A stretch of DNA of 64,000 nt from Perognathus longimembris pacificus (Eukaryota; Chordata; Mammalia; Rodentia; Heteromyidae): NCBI RefSeq assembly GCF_023159225.1, contig NC_063166.1:73100575-73164574 (forward strand), read 5' to 3'. Below the pieces are notes generated by a model, which was not told the DNA's origin, ran no database searches, and saw only the letters and a program-made list of their open reading frames with translations. Each line of letters begins with the position of its first letter. The first letter of the stretch is position 1. This document shows, piece after piece, positions 35,216-46,003 of the stretch. The position numbers were made by a program, and so were the translations under genes.

Positions 35216-36563
35216 CAGCCGGTATACATACTAAGCAGATCTGAGATTTAGTCCTGGTTCCTGGGGGGCCTGCACTTGGCTTCCCACTGGAGAGAAAATA
35301 TGGCAGAGATGGCTGATCTTAGGTAGCCAGACCCATGGAAGTATGAGAAACACACTGTTCCTCTTTCTGTCCACCTGCCTGGGACCATTCTCGGTGCCAA
35401 AAGTGTTGGTTATGGCTCAAAATTTATGAAGAGGCTATTATAGCTCTATTTTTCCCTCTTGTTCCTTGTATTTCAGGCAGTTAAAACACACTTAAAGCTA
35501 AGGACGCCAGTGGGTTCTCGGACCTCTTCTTAATGCACATAATCTAATACTTCAGTGTCATTAAATGCACGTGTGAGGCTCATCATAAAAGTCATAAACT
35601 TCTTTCAAAAAAAATCACGAGCAGGAATAAATGGTTTCTTTGGAGGCTGGATCCATAAACCCCTCCAATCCCACCATAGGCCTCCTGACAGCCCAGCTGC
35701 CCCTCCTGTGGGGAGGAGAGCTCCCAGCCCAGATTAGCTCTGCTAATCATTAACCAGATGAGCAGGTCTTTGGGCAGAAGAGAGGGGAATGCAAAGGACC
35801 CTGCCCTGGAGCTGGTCAAAATGTCAGACAGAACAAGCTTTTCAAAAAGACACTTGCCTTCGCTCTAAACCTACAAGAGAGCTAGAGTGACAGGGTCATT
35901 TATCTGCAGAAGAGCTGAGGAGAGGGTGGGGAAAGAGGAGACTGAGAAGCAGAAGCAAGGAGCAAGGTAAAGGAAGGAGAGACAGAAGGAGAATCCAAAG
36001 AAAGGTTTGGAAAGCAGACAGAGAAAAGCATAAAGGAAGAGGAGACAGATTTTTCCCCAGGGTGCCAAGGTTTATCAGTACCGCCTACTGGCTTAGAATC
36101 TAGAAACAGATCCTACAGATTTACACAGGTATGCAAGATATCACAACAAACAGAATAGAGTAGCGGCAGCGACCATGATGGTGATGATGTGTCCACTCCG
36201 TCTGTTTATGCTCCTTACATGCAATGACCTCATTGAACTAAGGTAACGTAAGGGAGCTACTTTTCACTGACTCCAAAATGTATGCTATCTAAGGCCCATT
36301 TTAACATCTCTGACACTGACATGCTCTTTGCTATCAGTGTGAGCCAGCAGCAGGCAATCCTGCCGTCGTCGTTGCCCTATCTGGGAATGTGCACCCAGAC
36401 TTGAAGATCAGGCAGCCAGCTGCAGCTTAAAATCCTGAGAATAACAAAGGCGCAGTCTGTAGAGAAAGTTACCACTAGCATTTGCTGGGACCTAAGATGG
36501 CAGTGTGTTGCTAAACATGGGCAAAGACAATGACGAATCCTGGCTCTGGTGTGATCTGGAAAA
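35216..36563. other. Intergenic
   Basis: No gene or repeat recognised. Purine-rich at 35920-36050. Confidence 0.4.
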
Positions 36564-36822
36564 GGTGCCATGGCCAGCTCATGTTTATAATTCTGGCTGC
36601 TTGGGAGGCTAAGATCTGAGGATTGTAGTTGGAAGCCAGCCCAGGCAAGAAAGTCTATGAAACTCTTATCTGTCATGAAGCACCAGGAAGCTGGAAGGGG
36701 AGCTGTGGACCAAGTGGTAGAGCCCCAGCCTTGAGCAAAAAAAAAAAAAAAAAGCTCAAGGACAGTGCCCAGATCCTGAGTTCAAGCTCCAGTGACCAGC
36801 ACAAAAAGAAAAAAAAAAAAAG
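36564..36822 (+). mobile_element. B1-like/Geo-like dimeric SINE
   Basis: Head at gccatggccagctcatg, then ttgggaggctaagatctgag, gaaactcttatctgtcatga, then the Geo-like half with gctgtggaccaagtggtaga and gagttcaagctccagtgacc, ending in poly-A. An internal A17 run splits the Geo-like half. Confidence 0.8.
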
Positions 36823-37589
36823 ACAATGTTGAGCTACTCTCTGTATATGGAGTTTGAGGAATACCGTAAGGGAATGATTTTACTAGGTTGAAAGGCCTTA
36901 TGATAAAAATTCATGTTGAAAAAAACTCCAAGAGTACATTTCATAAGTATAAAATTAGAATTCTAAGTATTATATCACAAATGAAAATATGACATCAGTT
37001 TCACTGGCAGTAGGGTTCTATACTCCTTAGTGTAAAATAATGATATGATATACAAGCATGATAAGTTACATCTTTAGGCAAGGAAACCGAGACAGCTTCA
37101 TTCCCCTCTCAAAGGCAGGAAGAGAGCCTAAACATCAGGACTTTCACACTCCTAGAGCTTATGTCCTTGTCACCCATCATTTTCCCTGACAGGCCTGAAG
37201 CCCACTCAACACCAGTTCCAATCCCAGTGCTTTGTGACCCAGGAGAGCGATATCCAGTCTCACAGACGCTCAGAAAACCCACTTCTCCACGTCGCAAGTG
37301 GTACAGTCCATAGGAGAGACGGTTTCGCGTGGCAGTGACCATCAGGAGGAGCTAAACCATAGTTAGTGGCCAAGTGAGGATCTGCACACAGGCCCCCACA
37401 AGCCTTCTCCGCCTCTGCAGTGACAGCATGAAGACCTGGATGGCACCAGGAGCTCAGAGCCACCCTGAAACTGTGAATGTCAGTAGAAGTTGCCTCTGTC
37501 CCAACTCAGGACCAAACAGTCTCTATCTGCTTCCCAGAACCCACTGACTGCTCAGCCTTCTTCCCTATTAATCAAACAGCAGGCACTGA
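36823..37589. other. Intergenic
   Basis: No gene or repeat recognised. Confidence 0.4.
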
Positions 37590-37740
37590 AATCATATTAG
37601 GGCATTGCCGTGGTTATTATTGTCTACATCTGAGTGCCCGCACTGTGTGCTGAACTGGACTAGCCCTCTTCCAAGGCTTCACAGGTATTTTATCCTCACA
37701 GCCAGCACCAGCAGGCATGTTACAGACAAGGGGAGCCTAG
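37590..37740 (-). mobile_element. MIR-like fragment
   Basis: gagtgcccgcactgtgtgct, acaggtattttatcctcaca, then gttacagacaaggggagcct matches the inverted MIR order. Confidence 0.5.
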
Positions 37741-37872
37741 TGAAGAATATGCCCTCAGGGACCCTGGGCCCATCCCCAGAACAAATATACCCAGTGTTTC
37801 AGGTTAATTTGGTATTCAAGGGGGGCAGAGGAGAGGAGTAACTTACTATATCTCCATTCGATCCTAGGCTTG

Positions 37873-38055
37873 AGCCAGGAACAAACAGCACATGCCTGTA
37901 ATCCTAGCTACTCAGGAGGCTGAGATCTGAGGATTGTGGTCGGAAGCCAGCCCAATCAAGCAGCAAAAAGCCAGATCAAGTGGCAGAACACTAGCCTTGA
38001 GCAAAAAAGCTAAGAAATAGTGCCCAAGCCCTGCGTTCAAGCCCCAGGAGTCACT

Positions 38056-38058
<3 letters not shown>
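37873..38058 (+). mobile_element. B1-like/Geo-like dimeric SINE with (CA)n tail
   Basis: catgcctgtaatcctagcta, gctgagatctgaggattgtg, a shortened middle, then atcaagtggcagaacactag and tgcgttcaagccccaggag. Confidence 0.85.

Positions 38059-38100
<42 letters not shown>
38059..38100. repeat. (CA)n SINE tail
   Basis: About 21 CA units, continuous with the 3' end of the preceding SINE. Confidence 0.95.
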
Positions 38101-38102
<2 letters not shown>

Positions 38103-38222
38103 ACAAATAGCACAAAGGATACCTTCTTCTTTGCTTCCCTGATGAAAAATAAAATACATTTACTTTGGAAAATACTACTAAGAAGACATGGCCATATAGA
38201 GTCCCCACACACGGACAGCATC

Positions 38223-38555
38223 TGCTATGGGTTGGGTATGGTTTAAATGTGCTTCCCAAAGCTTCATGTGGTGAAGGGTGGCAATGATGGTGTGGGCCCT
38301 TTAAGAGGCAGAGCCCAATGGGAGGTCCTTAGATTAATTGGGAACATATTCTTGAAAGGGATTTTTGCCCCACCCCCCCATTCAGAGATGCAAACTCTTC
38401 TTCCCAAACCATCACAAGGCCCTTCCCAGATCTGAGCTGATCCCAGTACCAAGCCCTTGACCTTCCAAGATTGTGAACCAAATAACCCTTTTATTCTTTG
38501 TAAATTTTGCCTGCCTCTGGGCTTTTGTAATAGTAACAAGAAGTAGACTTGCACA
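38223..38555 (+). mobile_element. Solitary MaLR-type (MST/MLT1-like) LTR
   Basis: Starts tgctatgggttgggtatggt and proceeds through gggccctttaagaggcagag and gtccttagattaattgg. The 3' part includes gattgtgaaccaaataaccc and ttttattctttgtaaatt. This is the mammalian MaLR LTR layout. It is an old, non-coding remnant. Confidence 0.6.
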
Positions 38556-39167
38556 ACCCAAGTTCATATTTTTTTGTTTCTTTCTATGCTTCTTTTCTAG
38601 CCACGTTTGCAGTATATATTATATGTGCAATTTTATATGTTGCTTAAAAAAAACAGCATAAGCATTTCTCCACATTTTTTAGGAACTCTCTGACAGCTTC
38701 ATTTTTACTGTTAGCAATAGCATTAAGTGAGTGGACCATAATGTATTTAACTGCCCTCCTAGAGGAAGGAGGTTCAACCATGGCCAGTGCCCTGCCTAAA
38801 AGCTTTGCCTACATTGTCTTTCCTTGGGATAAATTATTTACAGTAGCATTAACTGAGTCAAATGACTTATACATTTTCAAGACTTAGATACGTATTATTA
38901 TCAAGACTTAGATACATATTATTATGCAATTTCTTTTTGAGAATGCCTAGTTGAACCCATTCTGCTAAACACTGAATACAAGCATTTTTTAAAGATTCTC
39001 TGTTCATGTGCAAAGTAAAAGTTTTTTGGATTGTTTAGGTAAGTAACAAGTAAACATGAACTCTCTGTAACTTTATCACATGATTACATCTGTAAATGTT
39101 TAGGATGAGAGCACAAGGAAGGGTACCCACTACAAGGCACAGAATGCAGGCTATTAAAAAAAAAAAA
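38556..39167. other. Intergenic, AT-rich
   Basis: No gene recognised. It contains the 24-bp tandem duplication at 38878-38925. Confidence 0.4.
38878..38925. repeat. 24-bp tandem duplication
   Basis: caagacttagatacgtatta plus ttat, repeated once with a single g-to-a change (tacgta to tacata). Confidence 0.9.
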
Positions 39168-39293
39168 AACAGCAGGGAAGGGGTGATACTGTCCAAAAAG
39201 AAATGTACTCTTTACCTGACTTATGTAACTGTCACCACTTTGTACACCTTTATTATACAAATAAAAGATTAAGTATAAAAAAAAGAAAAAATA
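39168..39293 (+). mobile_element. Interspersed repeat 3' end (copy 3)
   Basis: gaaggggtgatactgtccaa, aaatgtactctttacctgac, ttatgtaactgtcaccactt and tgtacacctttattatacaa, then an A-rich tail. Same terminal block as 655-765. Confidence 0.6.
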
Positions 39294-39495
39294 GAAAGGA
39301 GGGACAACAGGGAAAAGACAGAGCAATAGAGATGGCTAATCCAATCAATGGATAATATATGTATGTGTGAAATACTACAGTGGAACACCTTTGGGCAATT
39401 AGTATGCACCAATTTTTAAGTCACTGTTAGATCAAGCTGCTTTATTTTGAAACCCGATTCCCCACTTATAATATGTGTGAGCTGGGGAAAAAAAA

Positions 39496-39740
39496 TGAGT
39501 GTCATGGTGGTTCACATCTCTAATGCTAACTACTTTAGGAAGCTGAGACCTGGAGATTACAGTTCAAAGCCAGTTTGGGTTAAAAAGTCTTTAAGACTCT
39601 ATGTCTAATTAACCAGCAAAATGCCAGGACTGGAAATGTGACTCATGTGGCAGTGTGCCAGCTATGCGCAAAAAACAACAACAAGAAGTAAGCGTGTGAG
39701 ATCATGAGTTCAAGCTCCAGTACTAACACACACATACACA
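39496..39740 (+). mobile_element. Old B1-like/Geo-like dimeric SINE
   Basis: gtcatggtggttcacatctc, then agttcaaagccagtttgggt and gactctatgtctaattaacc, then atgagttcaagctccagtac and a short CA tail. Confidence 0.75.
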
Positions 39741-40121
39741 AAATAATACATGCTTGCTCTAGGAATGATTATATAACTTCTCAAACCCGTGAGCTTGCTA
39801 AGCAAGCACTGTGCCACTCGAGCCACACTCCTAGGTGCCTGTTCTTCCTCCTCTTTTATTTTAAACAGAGTTGAAATTCTGTTAAACATATAAGGCCTTT
39901 GTAAATAATATGGGAGACCTTATGTAAATTACACTCTCATACCATTGTGTTGAATAAATACTAGCTACTTGAATTCTTCCTGTTGTAAATTATTTTCCGT
40001 ACACTTTTAAGAGTCTTAAAAGCGTTTCAAATTTTTTTTATCAGTTTGAAAGAGCTCTTTTATATATAGCATATTAACTCTGGATCTTATTGGTTGTAAT
40101 TTTTTCCAAATCAGCAGTGTG
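39741..40121. other. Intergenic, AT-rich
   Basis: No gene recognised. A short tRNA/ID-like phrase (gctaagcaagcactgtgcca) lies at 39796-39815. Confidence 0.35.
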
Positions 40122-40136
40122 GGTGCGCGCGCATGC

Positions 40137-40176
<40 letters not shown>
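40122..40176. repeat. Alternating purine-pyrimidine tract (Z-DNA-prone)
   Basis: An unbroken alternation of about 54 bp: a CG-rich start with the perfect palindrome gcgcgcatgcgcgc, then cacg, then (TG)n. This is strong Z-DNA-forming potential. It interrupts the Geo-like half of the adjoining SINE. Confidence 0.9.
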
Positions 40177-40178
<2 letters not shown>

Positions 40179-40357
40179 CTCTACCACTTGAGCCACAGCT
40201 CCACCTGGTCTTTGTGTGTGTGTGTCTGTGGTTAATTAGACATGCGAGTTACACAGACTTTCCTACTTTCCTGCTTGGGCTGGCTTTGAACCTCCATACT
40301 CAGATCTCAGCATCCTGAGTAGCTGGGACCACAGGTGGGAGCCATCTGCATCCAGCT
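40177..40357 (-). mobile_element. B1-like/Geo-like SINE, Geo half partly replaced by (GT)n
   Basis: ctctaccacttgagccacag (inverted Geo), ggttaattagacatgcgagt, then ggctggctttgaacctccat, gatctcagcatcctgagtag and gtgggagccatctgcatcc. Confidence 0.75.
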
Positions 40358-40839
40358 TAAACCAGCTCTTAGCTACTCTCTTTCTGTCTTGATAGACTTT
40401 GAAATGATTTAATTTGAAATAAAATAATTTTATTTTCTTTTTGCCTTTCATGTCCGGTAAGGCTTCAGGGAGGAGTTCTTTTAGATAGAGTTAGAAATAG
40501 GAAAGGGTTTTAATTTCCAAATATACAACTCAGAATATACGGCTTTCTTTGCTGTGCTGCATTTCTAATAGGCAAAGCAGGTTCTGACACTGTCTTCATG
40601 TTTCCAAGGACATTTTGATAACAAAAACAAACAAAAATACCCCCCCAAACAAACAAAAATGACCCAAAACATTAAAATCCTCCTGGTCCAGAATCTCCAC
40701 TTTGTTTGAGTATTCCATACGTTTCCATCAAAACAAGTTCTAAGGAATGAGAAAGCCTCCGTGTTTGGTTTTCATTTTTTATGTCTATTAAAAATAAACA
40801 TGCTGAGAAGATACCTTTTAGTCTCTTTATCAAGCCCCA
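40358..40839. other. Intergenic, AT-rich
   Basis: No gene or repeat recognised. Confidence 0.4.
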
Positions 40840-41290
40840 AATGATGCGTGGTCTTTGTCAACTCCGCATTGACAAAAGCAACCAGCACCATTTGCGAGAC
40901 ATCCTGAGCAGACTGGGCGAGGAGCAGTCTCCCAGCCGATGATCAAAACGGTTTCAACCATGCGATAGGGGTGGCCAGAAAGTCCCTCCTCTTACCGGGG
41001 CACCCAGGAGGCGGAATGTGGTCTCCAGCTCACCCACCTACGCTCAGCCCACAGGACACTCAGCGGACTCTTCTGCTAGGAAACGTGGAGAAGCTCACTG
41101 CTTCAGAGGCGCACAAACAAGTCACCTTTCATGCTGAGTCAATTTAATCAATACTTGAATTGCCTCCGAAACTCAGGACATTGAGATAGAGCAAAGCCAC
41201 ACTACCCAGTGAAGCAGCTTTCAATTCTAATGAGCTTCTATGTGCTAATTAGTGACTTTGCTAACTGGAAGCTTTCTTTGTTAGAAAACA
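40840..41290. promoter_or_regulatory. Candidate conserved enhancer with MARE/AP-1 site
   Basis: Repeat-free block with scattered CpGs and well-formed motif words. tgctgagtca at 41132-41141 matches ten bases of the T-MARE consensus and a full AP-1 site. It is followed by homeodomain-like words (atttaatcaatac, gctaattagtgac). It lies about 23 kb upstream of the MAFB promoter. Confidence 0.35.
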
Positions 41291-42179
41291 CTCCCCCCAC
41301 CCACCCACACACACACATACACTTGCCTTGGCGTGATACAAAATGCCAGGTGGCTTACAATTTTTGTTTTGCATCCTCAAGTGTATCTCCTTCCATCTTT
41401 TATCATCAATTATAAAGGGAAGAAACTTTGATCCTTTTGCCCTGCTAAATAAACTTAACTGATTTTTTTTTCATTATTGTCCTTCAGTGACTAGCATTGC
41501 ATTCTGTGTTGTAAAATCCAGAAAAGTACAAGAGCTTAATTTCTCCTAAATCCTACCTTTCACCCCACCTGGCAGGAACTGAAACTCTAGAGGACAGACA
41601 CAGCCTCTGTGGAAGAGAGACAGGACAGAGAGCCTGCCCTTTTCCATTGTACTGTGAGATTTGATAATTTGCAAATTGAGCAGCCATCGTTATTTCTGAG
41701 GAGCAAGCCCAGTCTCTTCTATTTTCTAGCAGGATGTGGGCCAATTATTTGTCTCCGAAACACACAAATGCTTAGAGCACTTGAGAATTTTTAGCCGTAA
41801 ATCTGATTGCTAACAGGAATGGTTATAAAGAAAAATCCTTTTTAATCTGAGCAGGAGGGGAGGGGAAGATGAAGGAAGGAAGAAAATGCTACCTAGAGCT
41901 CACTACAGCTGGGAGTTGTTTTTTTTTTCTTTTTCTGTGAATGAGGATTTATAACTAGGATGCCTGAGTGGAATTCTCCCTCTCCCTTTTCTGCCTTCTA
42001 TCTTTGCTCTCTGTCTTGGATCTGTCTGTCACTTGCTGTGGGTCTACTCTACTGTTCTCTCTCTTGAGTACTTCATGAAGCTACCCTGCCTGAAAGAAAT
42101 AGCATTCAGACCCCTGAGTCCCGCGTAAAAGTCTTTGGGACTGATAGAGATAAATCCCATCAGGCTTTTGTTTCTACTC
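41291..42179. other. Intergenic
   Basis: No gene or repeat recognised. A T9-T10 run and a CT-rich patch lie at 41921-42070. Confidence 0.4.
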
Positions 42180-42500
42180 AAAGTGCACCCCCCCCACCCT
42201 TGGTCATTTATTAGACGAATTAAAGTATCAATTTCTGTTTAAACATTAACAGGGTGATGCCAAATATTAGTCAGTTCCTAATAATTTTGAGGGATTAAAA
42301 AGATAATAAAAGTAATAGTCCATTACATTATCTACTTCAGCAAGATTGTAATGAACGTAATAAATTCTGGATCAGGGTTATAACAACTTCCATCTATTTA
42401 AAATGAATTTGTAGGGTTACTTTCATTAACTATGTATATGGGGGAAAATGATCTGACATATTACTTTAAAAGAGCCGTAAAACCGATTAGGAGAAAATAT
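42180..42500. promoter_or_regulatory. Candidate conserved element
   Basis: AT-rich unique DNA with many TAAT/ATTA words (cctaataattttgagggatt, tttcattaactatgtatat). It has the texture of a deep noncoding conserved block. Confidence 0.3.
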
Positions 42501-42849
42501 GCTTTCCAGATAGAGACTCTGGCCACAGGGGGACAATTTTATCCCTGGGAACAGGGGAGAGAATGGTAGACGAGGCCGTCCGATTCCTGTCCTTCCATGA
42601 ACATCATGAGAGTGTCCACTTTAGTAGACACAAGTAAAAAGAACCTTCTTTTTCCTTCTTTCTATTTTTTTTTCTCCTCCCCAGGCATACTCCCACTAAT
42701 GAACCAAGGTTGGCTCTGGGAACTTTGGTAAGGAAATCAACCCTAAGCCTGCAGCCCAACCTGGCCTTTGGGACCCCCAGGGAAAGCTGCCATATTAAAG
42801 GGGCCCCTGCCCTCATTGCTAGAGGAGACAAGGGAGCAAGCACTTGACT
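42501..42849. other. Intergenic
   Basis: I see nothing recognisable in this stretch. Confidence 0.4.
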
Positions 42850-43330
42850 GCACCACAGAAATTACTGCTGTACCTCGAATGCCCGCTTCATTTATCAATT
42901 TCATAGCAGAAAAACCCATATGACTGCCTTGTTCAGTCGTACGCTAAATCTAGTCACAGAAAGCTCCCCACTGCCAGTCAAGTGTGTTATGCATGAGCCA
43001 GGATCCAGTAACTTGAAACACCACTAATGATTTATACTTAATTGAACTTCTTAGTGATTAAAGTGGCAGTAATGAATGAATAACGCCCTCCTCATTGCCA
43101 GGCCGCCTCTCCGGGGCGGACCAGTGTGGCACACAAACCTCTCTGTCTCTGGAAGCCAGGAAGGAAGACCAGCCCAAGCCGTTCCCCCAAGCTACCCATC
43201 TGGGTCCTGGCTAAATTGCTCTCGCTTGCAGTAAATGACTCCATAAGCACCGAATCAGACCATTGATCCTTTTTATTAGATTACCCAATTGGAAGGTTAA
43301 TGCATTTGCATTTGGCAAACGGGAGTCGGG
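42850..43330. promoter_or_regulatory. Candidate conserved element
   Basis: Repeat-free block dense in homeodomain-like words (ccactaatgatttatactta, ttgaacttcttagtgattaa, gcagtaatgaatgaataacg). GC-richer halves with CpGs flank it. Confidence 0.3.
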
Positions 43331-44400
43331 TCAGCCCAAATCCCACATGGGGATGGGTGTTTAAATGGACACACACGGAGAGCAGCTCTGTCAACATATT
43401 GATTTGTTGGCAGCAAAAACCAGATCTGATGTCCCTCTGGCTGCCAAAGAGGCCTGCCCTGGAAAAGCAGTTCCAGGGGTGCATCTTTATCAGCAGGAGG
43501 CCAAAGCTGATACCCTGCCCCCATTCTTCTGCTCCCGGAAGGAGGGAGGGAAGAAGAGAGGTGCTGGAAAGATATTCAGTCAGCTCAGGCAAGACTAAAG
43601 GTGGATGGTTCAACCAGGAACTCCACTGCCTTCTCTAAATGAAGGAAAATCGAGACAAAACTTGGTGACAGGACCTAGGCTTTGGAAACTAAAAATATAT
43701 TTTTTTTCTGACAATCACTAGGTCAGATTGTCTATACCCAGTTGTCTAGGTATGATATAAAGCTATTCTTCAATGTTCTAAATGTATTCACCCAACTCTG
43801 TATATGGAGTTAACTTTACTAGAATTCTCTACTAAGGAAATTCACAAGTCAGAAAAACATTTTGTTGCTCTCACACCTGCCCTGCATTGGACAATACAAA
43901 TGGGATTGATTGGAAAGAATTAGAAGTTACTCCGAGAAATCACTTTACAGAAAACCACATCCTCTTATAGATAAGGAAACTGAGACTCAACAAGGGAAGA
44001 GAACTTACCAGAAGCCCTCCAGTGAATTCAAGGAAAATTTCCCCAATCTTCTACCTTCCAGATCAGTTCAATGTCTCATTCTTGAGCAAAAAGAGGTAGC
44101 ACTCCCAGCACAGGTAGCTTAGAGACTGTGATGGGAAAGAAATAGGCATGTTATACAAAGGTCCTGAGAGCTGTATTTCTCATTCAGCTGCAAAAACTAG
44201 GTCTTTGTCTGACTTGTTCAGTGGAATACAATGTGCTTTAAGTACTGCTTACAGGACGATCTGTTTAGCATCTTGCCTCGGCAGGCAAGGGACAGGCTTT
44301 GTGTTTCCAATTCAGTTCCCTTATTCCTGCTGCTCAACTTTGCAAGGGTAGCTGGGAGGCTGGGACTGAGCCAGACATGTGAAGTCAAACGTTGAGGGTT
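43331..44400. other. Intergenic
   Basis: No gene recognised. An inverted MIR-like phrase (agataaggaaactgagactc) lies at 43969-43988. Confidence 0.4.
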
Positions 44401-44628
44401 TTATTCAGGAGGCTGAGATCTGAAGAGCATGGTTCAAAGCCAACCTGGGCAGGAATGTCCGCTAAGTATCTTATCTCCAATTAAGCAGAAAAAATAAATC
44501 CAGAAGTGAAGTTGTGGTTCATGTGGTAGAGATCCAGTCTTGAAGTGGAAAAAAAAAATTAAACCTAATGGACAGTGCCCAGGCTCTGAGTTCAAGCTCC
44601 AGTACTGACACAGAAATACACACACAAA
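44401..44628 (+). mobile_element. 5'-truncated B1-like/Geo-like SINE with target-site duplication
   Basis: tcaggaggctgagatctgaa, ttatctccaattaagcagaa, then ttgtggttcatgtggtagag and gagttcaagctccagtactg. Flanked by ttgagggtt at 44392-44400 and 44630-44638. The head before tcaggagg is missing, and the duplication fits insertion of an already truncated copy. Confidence 0.75.
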
Positions 44629-44638
44629 ATTGAGGGTT

Positions 44639-45939
44639 GACGTCCCAGCTCAGTCACTGAGAGGCCAGGTTCACTTTTGGAGACTTGGCTTCCTTTAATA
44701 GAAATAAATCCTCCCTGGGTTGTACTATGTGCAAAAACGACTGGCTTGGATGTGGCCTTTTTCCATGAGTCCTCACTCCCTCTCAGTTTCACAGCAAAGG
44801 GGAGGAGATAGGTAGCCAGGTTCTACATGTACTGACTGACTGATGTCGGATAGCACCCAGGAAGCTATTTCCTTTCCTTGCTCTCTCATGCTTTGCAAGA
44901 GAGACCCCAGACCCCTGATTAGCCTCTCACCTCCGTCCCCTGATGGAACCTGAAGACTTGAGCCATCTAGGTATGTCCACTCAGACCCTGGCTAAGTATG
45001 GGGGTGTTTGACAGGAGAGATCTAAGAGGCCATGAAAACTTGGGTATGGATTGCTATGGTAACAGTGGTATTCATTGATAGGTCTAGAGCACCCTCCTTT
45101 AAATACTTTTTTTTCTTACATGTGTCTTAACATCCCCATAAAGTTCACATGACAGCCAAATAAAGTTCAGTGTTATTCTTTACAGAAGCAGAAATGGGCT
45201 TCCAGAAGCCAAAGGGAAATAGCTTGGTAGGGCCTACGCTGAGGTTTGAGCCCAAGTTCCTCAGGCCCCAGGATCCATGTTTTGTCACTATGCTCCCTCC
45301 CAGAACTCACAGTATCTTTGAGGCAGAAGACAAGTCAAAGTCCAGGAGGGACCTTGAGCTTCTCTATGTAGCCTGCCAATGTCCTGGGACAACACACCCT
45401 GGGCAGGCAAGGATACAAGGTGTCTGCCTGGAAGAAGCAGAGCACCAGTGGGAAGGGCAAAACCACTGAGTGAGCAACAGTTGACCTTCAGGAGTCATTG
45501 AGAGAGTGCTGAGGTGGCATGGTGTGATGTGATAGGGGCCCACAGGAGGGATGGCTATCTGATTGGGAGTGCGATGTGGGCAGATTCTTCCTAGAGATAG
45601 TCACAGCTGAGCGATCTGGGGAAAGGCGGGCAAGGAGGGGCCCTGCTGGAGAAGACAATTCGTTCAGATAGAAATCCCCAGTGTTGATAGCCAATGAGCT
45701 TCAGGCTTGAGCAGTCCACGTGCCAAGTCCTCAGAGGCCAAACAGTCAGCCAAGGCCCAGGAAGGACACAAAGACTCTCAGGTGTCAGAAACACATGTTA
45801 TTGAAAAGTTGCATGGATGTTAATAGATATGAACAGACTCTGTGTCTCTAAATGGACCTGATTGTCAACAGTGTGTGTGCGCAAGATTGTGACTAGGACT
45901 TGTGACAGTGTTTCTGTGTGTCTGACCTCTGTGAGGATG

Positions 45940-45940
<1 letters not shown>
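44639..45940. other. Intergenic
   Basis: No gene recognised. A MIR-like inverted fragment is possible at 45175-45290 (tttacagaagcagaaatggg, then tttgagcccaagttcctcag). Confidence 0.4.

Positions 45941-45941
<1 letters not shown>

Positions 45942-46001
<60 letters not shown>
45942..46001. repeat. (GT)n microsatellite
   Basis: About 29 uninterrupted GT units with no recognisable SINE attached. Confidence 0.95.
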
Positions 46002-46003
<2 letters not shown>

